A stretch of DNA of 18,365 nt. It comes from an uncultured Lachnospiraceae bacterium (GTDB taxonomy: Bacteria; Bacillota; Clostridia; Lachnospirales; Lachnospiraceae). Shown here piece by piece: positions 6,750 through 13,415 of the stretch. Each line of letters opens with the position of its first letter. Positions within the stretch are counted from its first letter, which is position 1. The notes under the pieces were generated by a model, which had not been told where the DNA came from, ran no database searches, and was given only the letters and a program-made list of their open reading frames with translations. A program made the position numbers and the translations under genes. Location: NCBI GenBank assembly GCA_910585895.1, contig CAJUHY010000055.1:1-18365 (forward strand). Direction: 5' to 3'.

Positions 6750-7598
6750 TTATTCCTCACCTAATTTCAGGGATATGAGAATCCCTGCCAACAACGCCAC
6801 CATACCCGTCAAAACAGCTATCACATTGATAGTCCCCATGCTGCCCATAAGGAAAATCGCCACCGGCGATGCTACTATCAGTCCGATAATCGCCCAATAA
6901 GCATGTTCCGGGAACTTCTGAAATACAACCTCAATCAGCTTGGCTATGCCAACGATACCTACTGCTACACCAATTCCAAATGGTACAAGAACCTTGCACC
7001 CTTCTAAAATCCCCGGCATATTAAACTGAATCAGATTGTCAATAAAATCATTGATGGTGTTCAGTACCGGATTGTAATAGCCCATCAGCATCAGCATCAT
7101 CGAGCCGCTGACGCCCGGTATGACCATGGTAGCTGACGCCACGATGCCTACGCCGAACAGTTTCACGATATTCACCAGATTAAAGCTCAGATCTGCCGAA
7201 GCTCCTTCCTGCTCACCCAGCATCGCCAAACCTGCCACAACTGCAAAAAACAGCAGACATACCAGGATATGCCCCAGGCGAATGGTCTTCCCCCTGACCT
7301 TCTTGGTAATTGCAGGAAGCCCGCCAATAATCAGCCCGATAAACAACAGATTGGTCTGCAAAGGCACACGCGCAAACATATACTCGAGAATTCTCGCCAG
7401 CGCCACAATGCCAATTCCCATACCAAGAACAATGGGCAGAAGCAATTTCATGCTCTCCTTAAATTCTGAGATAAAATGTGTCGCCGCATGGATAATCTTA
7501 TCGTAAATACCCATGGACACCGCCATAGTTCCGCCGCTGACTCCGGGAATAATATTTGCTACCCCCATCATCACGCCCTTTAAAATCAATTTAATCAT
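6750..7598 (-). CDS. DUF368 membrane protein, PopT-type polyprenyl-phosphate transporter
   Basis: This 282-residue multi-pass membrane protein has two copies of the family signature, NIIPGVSGGT (15-24) and VIPGVSGS (159-166), as expected for a transporter built from two related halves. DUF368 proteins have been reported as PopT, which recycles undecaprenyl phosphate across the membrane for cell-wall synthesis; the assignment here rests on the family only. The ATG overlaps the hisC stop by 4 bases (ATGA), so it is translated together with hisC. DUF1294 follows 2 bases downstream. Confidence 0.92.
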   Translation of the reverse strand: MIKLILKGVMMGVANIIPGVSGGTMAVSMGIYDKIIHAATHFISEFKESMKLLLPIVLGMGIGIVALARILEYMFARVPLQTNLLFIGLIIGGLPAITKKVRGKTIRLGHILVCLLFFAVVAGLAMLGEQEGASADLSFNLVNIVKLFGVGIVASATMVIPGVSGSMMLMLMGYYNPVLNTINDFIDNLIQFNMPGILEGCKVLVPFGIGVAVGIVGIAKLIEVVFQKFPEHAYWAIIGLIVASPVAIFLMGSMGTINVIAVLTGMVALLAGILISLKLGEE

Positions 7599-8659
7599 AG
7601 ATTCTCTCCTACATATTTTTCTAAAAATGCAATCAACGTTTTCATTTCCTCATCCGTGCCGATGGAAATTCGCAGGTAATTATCAATCCGCGGTTTTGCA
7701 AAATACCTCACATAGATTCCCTGACGTTTTAAGCCCTCAAACAGTTCCTTTGCCGGGTATTTCGGATGACTGGCAAAAATAAAGTTGCTCTGGGAATCCG
7801 GAAATGTAAAACCAAGCCTTAGCAGTTCCTTCTTCGTCCACTCTCTGGCAGCAACCACCTTGCCAACCGTCTCCTGAAAATAAGCCTCGTCCCTGACCGC
7901 TTCCACACCCACGGCAATAGTCAGCGTATTCATCGTATAGGAATTGAAAGAATATTTCGCATCATTTAAATATTTTATCAGCTTCTGATTGCCAAAAGCA
8001 TAGCCAATCCGCATTCCTGCAAGGCTGCGGGATTTTGAAAATGTCTGTACGACCAGCAGATTATCATACTTGGGCAGCAAGCAAACTGCAGACTCTCCTC
8101 CAAAATCAATATATGCCTCATCAATGATGACAATTACCCCGGGATTGCCGGCAACAATGCGTTCCAGTTCTGTCAGTTCCTTGGCTATGCCCGTAGGCGC
8201 ATTGGGATTAGCAATTACAATCCCGCCGCAGGGCCTTAAATAATCCTCCGTGCGTATTTGAAAATTCTCGTCCAGCGGCTGACATTCGTAGGGAATCCGA
8301 AAGAGCTCTGCCCACACATCATAGAAGGAATACGTGATGTCCGGAAACAGAATCGGCTCCTTGCCATTAAAAAATGTCAGAAAGCTCATCGCCAGCACAT
8401 CATCAGAACCCACGCCCACAAAAATCTGTTCTTCCGGCATATGATAATACTCTGATAGCGCTGTAACAAGCGCGCCTGATGTGGGATCGGGGTACTTTCG
8501 CAGTATTTCCGCAGGGATTTCCCGCAAAATGCGCTCCACTGCTGACGATGGCGGATAAGGATTCTCATTGGTATTTAATTTGATGATATCTGCGCAGTCA
8601 GGCTGTTCCCCCGGTGTATAGGGGATGACTTTGCGCACATTTGTTTCCCATGCAGCCAT
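7595..8659 (-). CDS. hisC: Histidinol-phosphate aminotransferase (HisC-type)
   Basis: This 354-residue PLP aminotransferase makes L-histidinol phosphate in histidine synthesis. Visible features are NTNENPYPPS (29-38), YPDPTSGAL (56-64), the GVGSDD turn (82-87), NPNAPTG (151-157), IIDEAYIDF (178-186), the PLP lysine Lys209 in TFSKSRSLAGMRIGYA, and RISIGT near the C-terminus. An ATG lies 12 bases upstream at 8671. The one at 8659 is preferred because GGAG precedes it at normal distance and the N-terminus MAAWETNVRKVIPYTPGEQP matches the usual form. No other his gene is in the window. It heads a coupled set with DUF368 and DUF1294, so a broader aminotransferase role cannot be excluded. Confidence 0.9.
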   Translation of the reverse strand: MAAWETNVRKVIPYTPGEQPDCADIIKLNTNENPYPPSSAVERILREIPAEILRKYPDPTSGALVTALSEYYHMPEEQIFVGVGSDDVLAMSFLTFFNGKEPILFPDITYSFYDVWAELFRIPYECQPLDENFQIRTEDYLRPCGGIVIANPNAPTGIAKELTELERIVAGNPGVIVIIDEAYIDFGGESAVCLLPKYDNLLVVQTFSKSRSLAGMRIGYAFGNQKLIKYLNDAKYSFNSYTMNTLTIAVGVEAVRDEAYFQETVGKVVAAREWTKKELLRLGFTFPDSQSNFIFASHPKYPAKELFEGLKRQGIYVRYFAKPRIDNYLRISIGTDEEMKTLIAFLEKYVGENL

Positions 8660-8702
8660 AGTTGTCTCCATTCTCTTTTCTACATTTATCAGCTTATCTA
8701 AG

Positions 8703-8727
8703 AAAACGCTGATTTAATCAGTATTTT
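8703..8727 (-). terminator. Possible weak terminator after the aminotransferase gene
   Basis: AAAACGCTGATT and AATCAGTATTTT form a 12-base inverted repeat with two mismatches, 23 bases beyond the stop of the aminotransferase at 8750. On the minus strand it ends in GTTTTCTT. The stem is AT-rich and the loop very short, so termination would be weak; it may partly separate that gene from hisC. Confidence 0.4.
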
Positions 8728-8749
8728 CCCAGAAATCTCAGGACATCCC

Positions 8750-9940
8750 TTATACCAAACCATACTCCCCTGCCAGTTTCTCAAATGCTGGTAAGGAACG
8801 CTCTATCATCTCATAAGAGACACAGTAAGCCAGGCGCACAAAGCCAGGGCAGGAAAAGGTCGTCCCACCTACCAGAAGTATATGGTATTTCTTAGCCGTC
8901 TCCACAAATTTTTTCTCGTCCGCATCCGGTGATTTAATAAAGAGATAAAACGCGCCCTGCGGTTTGGCGCAGGTAAACCCTAACTCTGTCAATTTATCAT
9001 AAATCAGCTTACGGTTCCTGTCATAGTATGCCACGTCCGTAGTCGCATCAATCGCTTTCTCCACCGCTTTCTGCATCAAAGACGGCGCATTGACAAACCC
9101 GAGAATCCGGTTTGCCACGGACAACGCGCTGCAGGACTGCTCACAGTCCGCCATGCTGGGGCTCACTGCCACATAGCCAATGCGCTCACCCGGAATGGAT
9201 AAAGACTTACTGAATGAGTAGGTCACAAAAGTATTGTCATAATATTTTGTCAGAAACGGTACGCTATTTCCATCGTAAACAAGCTCACGGTAAGGCTCAT
9301 CCGACACCATATAGATATCATGACCATATGCTTTCTGTTTCTCATCCATTATCGCTGCTATCGTCTGAATCGTCTCTTCTGAATAGACAACCCCGGTAGG
9401 ATTTACCGGATTGTTGATAATGACCGCCTTTGTCTTCTCTGTAATCTTGTTCTTCAAATCCTCAAAATCCGGCTGGAACGTTTCTGTATTCGGCGCAACC
9501 TCTCTCAAGATGCCCTGATGGTTCGCCACATAACCGCGGTACTCCCCAAAATAAGGCGCCAAAGCCAGCACTTCATCCTGAGGGTCTAAAATTGTCTTAA
9601 ACACAATATTCAAGGCTCCCGCTGCCCCAACCGTCATTGTGATGTGCTTTCCCTCAAAATTCGTGCCAAAACGTTTATTGAGGTTATCTGCCACTGCCTG
9701 ACGCGTCTTGGGATAACCGGCATTGTCCATATACCCATGAAGTTCCAGTGAACTTTCTGTCTGTACAGCGTCAATAATCGCCTGGTTATACTCTGCTGGT
9801 ACCGGCGTCATCGGATTCCCCAGACTGAAATCATATACGTTCTCCACTCCAATCTTTGCTGCCATCTCCTTGCCTTCCAGGAACATGGCACGGATGGCAG
9901 AACTGCCTGCCACTGCCTGCTGCATACTCTTTGAAATCAT
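8750..9940 (-). CDS. PLP-dependent class I/II aminotransferase (AspB-like)
   Basis: This 396-residue cytoplasmic aminotransferase of fold type I has FSLGNPMTPVP (38-48), HGYMDNAGYPKTR (68-80), MTVGAAGALN (102-111), NNPVNPTG (176-183), VSDEPYRE (212-219) and the PLP lysine Lys245 in TYSFSKSLSIPGERIGYV. These place it with aspartate/aromatic-type aminotransferases, but the substrate cannot be fixed from sequence alone. The start at 9940 has AGAGGA upstream; extending to 10018 adds a hydrophobic stretch unlike the family that reads into the palindrome. It is followed by a weak hairpin and then hisC. Confidence 0.93.
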   Translation of the reverse strand: MISKSMQQAVAGSSAIRAMFLEGKEMAAKIGVENVYDFSLGNPMTPVPAEYNQAIIDAVQTESSLELHGYMDNAGYPKTRQAVADNLNKRFGTNFEGKHITMTVGAAGALNIVFKTILDPQDEVLALAPYFGEYRGYVANHQGILREVAPNTETFQPDFEDLKNKITEKTKAVIINNPVNPTGVVYSEETIQTIAAIMDEKQKAYGHDIYMVSDEPYRELVYDGNSVPFLTKYYDNTFVTYSFSKSLSIPGERIGYVAVSPSMADCEQSCSALSVANRILGFVNAPSLMQKAVEKAIDATTDVAYYDRNRKLIYDKLTELGFTCAKPQGAFYLFIKSPDADEKKFVETAKKYHILLVGGTTFSCPGFVRLAYCVSYEMIERSLPAFEKLAGEYGLV

Positions 9941-9980
9941 CTTATCGTCCTCTTTCTGTTGTTTTTCAAAACTTCTCTCT

Positions 9981-9989
9981 ATTCTATCA
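9981..9989 (-). promoter_or_regulatory. Candidate extended -10 promoter of the aminotransferase gene
   Basis: The minus strand reads TGATAGAAT here, an extended -10 form. The -35 position falls in the poly-T run of the palindrome and has no consensus. Initiation near 9975 would suit the ATG at 9940. Confidence 0.35.
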
Positions 9990-9998
9990 CGAATAATT

Positions 9999-10113
9999 AA
10001 AAAAAAAAAGAGGTACATTAATTACAGAACGGAAATCAATTTTCAAAATACCCTAAATAATTATCAGGATATTATAAAAAATTGATTTCCGTGTAATGGT
10101 AACTCTTTTTTTC
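9999..10113. repeat. Long imperfect palindrome with A/T-tract ends, likely terminator or MITE-like element
   Basis: The core is a perfect 15-base inverted repeat (10029-10043 and 10078-10092: ACGGAAATCAATTTT and its complement). Pairing extends outward through ATTAC/GTAAT, TAC/GTTA and AGAG/CTCT to a poly-A run on the left and a poly-T run on the right. An inner 7-bp stem forms inside the loop (AATATCC with GGGTATT on the minus strand). Both strands end in T-tracts, so it can stop transcription of the galactanase gene ending at 10127. The size of about 115 bases is far above a normal terminator. No clear target-site duplication was seen. Confidence 0.7.
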
Positions 10114-10126
10114 TAAATCCTATACT

Positions 10127-11263
10127 CTATTTTACTTTAAATTTCTTAATCACATCCAATGCCGGCAGAGGCCTTCCTTCATAGTCAAACAACGCCTGGT
10201 TTGCCCACTCATTACCGCAGGGACCCGGGTCATTCATGTATTTCAGCGAAACCTCCGTTGCCCAGCCGCTGCCGGGAACAGGAAGCCATGCCGGTTCCCA
10301 ATAAAAGAACCCTCGACCCAGGTTATCGGGAATATTGGCAATTCTCGTCATCAAATCTTCCATAAAATCCGCCTGACCCTGTTTGGTCATTGGATAATCA
10401 ATCTTCTCAACCAGAGACGGTTTAGTCGCCATACCTTTGCGTTCGCCCGGCTCCAGCTTCTCATACTCGGCATAATCCTCCATCGTGTAACCCATGGAAA
10501 CTTCCGCAACAATCATTTCCTTGCGGTAACGTTTTGCCAAGTCCCTCATATTGTTTTCCAAATCTGCAAGTGAGCCATGCCAGAAGGGATAATAAGACAA
10601 GCCAATCACATCAAAATCTTTTCCGTCATTGTCCAAATAATTGTCAAACCATTCCCGGTACAGTTCGTTGTTGCCGCCATTGTCCAGATGAATCATCACG
10701 GGAATCTCTCTGTCCACGGAACGTACGCCGCGAATGCCAGCATTGACAAACCAGGCAATATTTTCATAATTAGGCCGCTTCCCGTCAGGCCACAGCAGAC
10801 CGTTAGAAAGCTCATTTCCCACCTGCACCATATCCGGCAGTACGCCCTCTGCCCTCATATTGCGCAGCATGGCAGTTGTATAGTCCTGAACGGCGTACTC
10901 CAGACGTTTTCCGGTAAAATCTGCCCATGCCTTGGGTTTTATCTGTTTGCCGGGATCTGTCCAGAAATCACTGTAATGCAAGTCCAACAGAATGTACATC
11001 CCACGGTCACGCGCACGCCTTGCCAGCTCAATAGCCGTTTCCATGTCATTCGTCCCGCCCCCATAGGGTTCCCCTTCCTGGGAATAAGGATGATTCCACA
11101 TCCTGATTCTGATGGCATTGGTTCCATATTCCTGCAGAATAGAGAGCAAATCCCTCTCATCACCGTCGGCATCTTTGAACTTCGCCCCCAGCTTCTCCAA
11201 TTCTACCAGGGATGAGACATCCATCCCCTTAATGAACTTTATCTTATCTGAAATCTTTCCCAT
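10127..11263 (-). CDS. GH53 endo-beta-1,4-galactanase, no signal peptide
   Basis: This 378-residue enzyme cleaves beta-1,4-galactan, the side chain of pectic arabinogalactan. Family markers are FIKGMDVSSLVELEK at the N-terminus, NAIRIRMWNHP (49-59), ILLDLHYSDFWTDPGKQ (91-107), the acid/base Glu151 in VQVGNELSNG, the nucleophile Glu254 in IVAEVSMGY, and GFFYWEPAWLP. Length matches a single catalytic domain. The protein begins directly with MGKISDKIKFIKGMD, with no signal peptide, anchor or binding module, although family members are usually secreted. AAGGAGATAAGAGG precedes the ATG. It follows the zinc-ribbon gene by 78 bases and is the last gene of the carbohydrate group, followed by the long palindrome. 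Confidence 0.93.
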   Translation of the reverse strand: MGKISDKIKFIKGMDVSSLVELEKLGAKFKDADGDERDLLSILQEYGTNAIRIRMWNHPYSQEGEPYGGGTNDMETAIELARRARDRGMYILLDLHYSDFWTDPGKQIKPKAWADFTGKRLEYAVQDYTTAMLRNMRAEGVLPDMVQVGNELSNGLLWPDGKRPNYENIAWFVNAGIRGVRSVDREIPVMIHLDNGGNNELYREWFDNYLDNDGKDFDVIGLSYYPFWHGSLADLENNMRDLAKRYRKEMIVAEVSMGYTMEDYAEYEKLEPGERKGMATKPSLVEKIDYPMTKQGQADFMEDLMTRIANIPDNLGRGFFYWEPAWLPVPGSGWATEVSLKYMNDPGPCGNEWANQALFDYEGRPLPALDVIKKFKVK

Positions 11264-11341
11264 ATCCTCTTATCTCCTTCCCGACGTGACATCAACAATT
11301 TTTTTGCTCAGCACACGCCATTCGCAAAAACAACAGAGCTG

Positions 11342-11560
11342 TTAGTCAAAGTCAAACTTTGTAATTCTCTTATCCATTGCACGGTAACGGAAACGTATCA
11401 TTTCATTTTTTTCAAGGACATCTTTCTCATTCCCGGTATACTGGCAGCGCATACAGTAAAACTCATCTTTATCCTTATCGTAAAACATATCAATATCCAA
11501 ATCCCTCATAAAACAGGATGGACATCTGTAATTTAATTTGCCTTTTCCAGATTGAGCCAT
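11342..11560 (-). CDS. Small zinc-ribbon protein, function unknown
   Basis: This is a 72-residue protein with two CxxC pairs, CPSC (13-16) and CMRC (36-39), spaced 19 residues apart as in a rubredoxin-like zinc ribbon. The tail is charged (EKNEMIRFRYRAMDKRITKF). A very strong site, AAGGAGGT, lies about 9 bases before the ATG, inside the end of the 611-residue gene. The two reading frames overlap by 28 bases, so their translation is coupled. I do not recognise the family; it could bind RNA, DNA or a protein partner. That it is a real gene is well supported by the Shine-Dalgarno, the four Cys and its position. Confidence 0.85.
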   Translation of the reverse strand: MAQSGKGKLNYRCPSCFMRDLDIDMFYDKDKDEFYCMRCQYTGNEKDVLEKNEMIRFRYRAMDKRITKFDFD

Positions 11561-13368
11561 GTCGCAAATACCTCCTTATCTGAGATTGTCTTGGTATAAC
11601 CCAAAGTAAACATCGGCGAGAATGCATAGCCTTCCTTCACATATCCAACTGCAGCCTTGTCAGAACCTGTCATTGACACTTTCGTTTCAATGGCAGGGAT
11701 AACCGCACTGACCGCATCTGCACCTGCAAGTTCAGCTTCCCGGCACTTGTATTCATAGGAAATTTCCTGTTCTCCGGCGCCCTCGCATTTCAAGATGATG
11801 CCCGTCATATCCTCAGGATATTCCGTTGTGCCATAACATGCCACCATGTATTCGTTTAACTGTACCTCTGCCTCGGGATTGCTCATCTCTAAGATGTTCC
11901 TCTCAATCTTGATATTTGAGCTGCCCTCCTCAAAATAAATCTTGGTCTGCAGTTTCACCGTCAAATCATAAAACTCAATCTCCACCGGGTCCAGTGTGAG
12001 GATTCTCGCATTACCCTCCTGGGAGAAATGTGCCTTGGTACGGCATAAGCAGAGGTCTACTTCCTCTCCATTATATGATAATTTAGCGCTTCTCACCGTA
12101 CCTTCGCCTGCATAGTGCGTAAAATAGCCTGCACGGTATTTCTCCTGGATTAGGAATGGGTAAGACGCATCCTGTACGTGCTTGGTGCCAATGCCTACCG
12201 GCCATTCCAATTTCGCCGCATAAGGACGCAAATCCACAATTGCACCGCCCTGGTCCATATTGACGCAGGCGCGCATGTAGGGGTCGCAATACCAGAACAG
12301 CTGCTTGTCCGAGCCATAGAGGATGTCGCGCCACAGCGCGCATTCCGGCTCCGTATAGCTTTTCTTCTCACGGTAATAATCTGCGAATTCTGCCATTGTC
12401 ATATCAATCAGCTTGCCTTCTTTTTTCAGCTTGCCATAATATGCACACCCGTCAGAATAAGATTTCTCCAGCAGTTCATAGGGAGCTTCCCAGCGGCCCA
12501 TCTTATTCATCCAGCCTGGTCCTACAAACATCATATTGTACGAATAGCCATTATTGTATTTCTCCAAATCACGGTACTGGTCAATCAGATTATACAGATA
12601 AGGATATTCCCATGTCTCGCTGTCGTAAATCATGCCTCTGAGCACATTCTGCGGATGGGTTCCAAAATTCGAGCCATTACCGTCATAACACGCCAGCAAA
12701 TCTCTGGACAGATGCGGAATTGCCACAATTCCGCTGTCCTCCTGCTCATTTGCCGCCGGGGCATGGGTATTCTGTTTGGAAGGAATCCAGGGATTCCAGG
12801 GACCGCCGTCAAACAATGTATACCAGGAATTATTACAGGTATGGTAAGCTTTGGGTCCCTCCTCCCAACAAGTAGCCACTGCGCACTTCACAGAAGGATA
12901 TTTCTCTTTGATATAATTCGTCAAATCTGCATCCAGATAGTAAGAACCAGTAGATTCAGGATAAAAACCAAACATATCATGGAATTTTCCAAAAACATCA
13001 TCCACAATAGATTTCTTATCTTCCATAGAAAACATCCAGATACAGAAATCTTTGGTATTGTATTTCTCACGAAATTCCTTACATGGAAGCCCCAGCAAGG
13101 ACAACGCTATCTCATCCCCATATTTCTCATGGTGCTCCTTGGCAAGCGCCACTGCCTCCTCATTGAACAGGCTGGCATATGTCATCTGAATGGTAGTCTT
13201 TAAACCATTCTCATGCGCAAGACGCTGCTGGGTCTTAAAAATATCCAATGACTCTGTCAGCAGCGCTTTCCTTCCAATATCCTCCGCCTTGCCGTGCCCG
13301 GTTACTTTCTCCGCATACTCCGGTACCATCTCAGGACGGTGGATAATATTAACCACAAATTTATCCAT
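11533..13368 (-). CDS. Uncharacterised 611-residue protein of the galactan locus, putative glycan-active enzyme
   Basis: I do not recognise this family. No signal peptide is visible (MDKFVVNIIHRPEM). Residues 1-250 look like an alpha/beta barrel in the style of polysaccharide deacetylases or GH38/GH57: a His near the first strand (HRPEM), a strand-helix stretch at about 57-80, then GFYPESTGSYYLDADLTNYI (134-153) and CAVATCWEEG (162-171). Residues about 200-390 are rich in Trp, Tyr and His (WEYPYLY, VGPGWMNKMGRWEAPYELLE). Residues about 400-611 look like a beta-sandwich. This fold reading is tentative. The ATG at 13368 has AAAAGGAGG upstream; that at 13404 has none. It lies 47 bases after the GH2 gene and overlaps the zinc-ribbon gene, so a role in galactoside breakdown is inferred from context only. 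Confidence 0.85.
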   Translation of the reverse strand: MDKFVVNIIHRPEMVPEYAEKVTGHGKAEDIGRKALLTESLDIFKTQQRLAHENGLKTTIQMTYASLFNEEAVALAKEHHEKYGDEIALSLLGLPCKEFREKYNTKDFCIWMFSMEDKKSIVDDVFGKFHDMFGFYPESTGSYYLDADLTNYIKEKYPSVKCAVATCWEEGPKAYHTCNNSWYTLFDGGPWNPWIPSKQNTHAPAANEQEDSGIVAIPHLSRDLLACYDGNGSNFGTHPQNVLRGMIYDSETWEYPYLYNLIDQYRDLEKYNNGYSYNMMFVGPGWMNKMGRWEAPYELLEKSYSDGCAYYGKLKKEGKLIDMTMAEFADYYREKKSYTEPECALWRDILYGSDKQLFWYCDPYMRACVNMDQGGAIVDLRPYAAKLEWPVGIGTKHVQDASYPFLIQEKYRAGYFTHYAGEGTVRSAKLSYNGEEVDLCLCRTKAHFSQEGNARILTLDPVEIEFYDLTVKLQTKIYFEEGSSNIKIERNILEMSNPEAEVQLNEYMVACYGTTEYPEDMTGIILKCEGAGEQEISYEYKCREAELAGADAVSAVIPAIETKVSMTGSDKAAVGYVKEGYAFSPMFTLGYTKTISDKEVFATWLNLEKAN

Positions 13369-13415
13369 GTCTTTTCCTCCTTTTAATGACTCAACAATCC
13401 TCATATCTAAGTTAT

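Noticed and set aside
9941..10018. N-terminal extension of the aminotransferase as a membrane anchor (MYLFFFLII)
   Set aside because: The extension is translated from the poly-T end of the palindrome and has no ribosome binding site, while the internal ATG at 9940 has AGAGGA and matches the family start.
10577..11215. Open frame of 212 codons on the plus strand
   Set aside because: It is antisense to the GH53 catalytic domain and has no Shine-Dalgarno.
11264..11341. Separate promoter or terminator between the zinc-ribbon gene and GH53
   Set aside because: Only a 5-bp AACAG/CTGTT palindrome is present and no convincing -35/-10 pair; read-through from upstream is simpler.
12178..13203. Open frame of 341 codons on the plus strand
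   Set aside because: It lies wholly opposite the 611-residue gene, has no ribosome binding site, and its product is rich in Ile, His and Cys with no domain pattern, typical of an antisense shadow.
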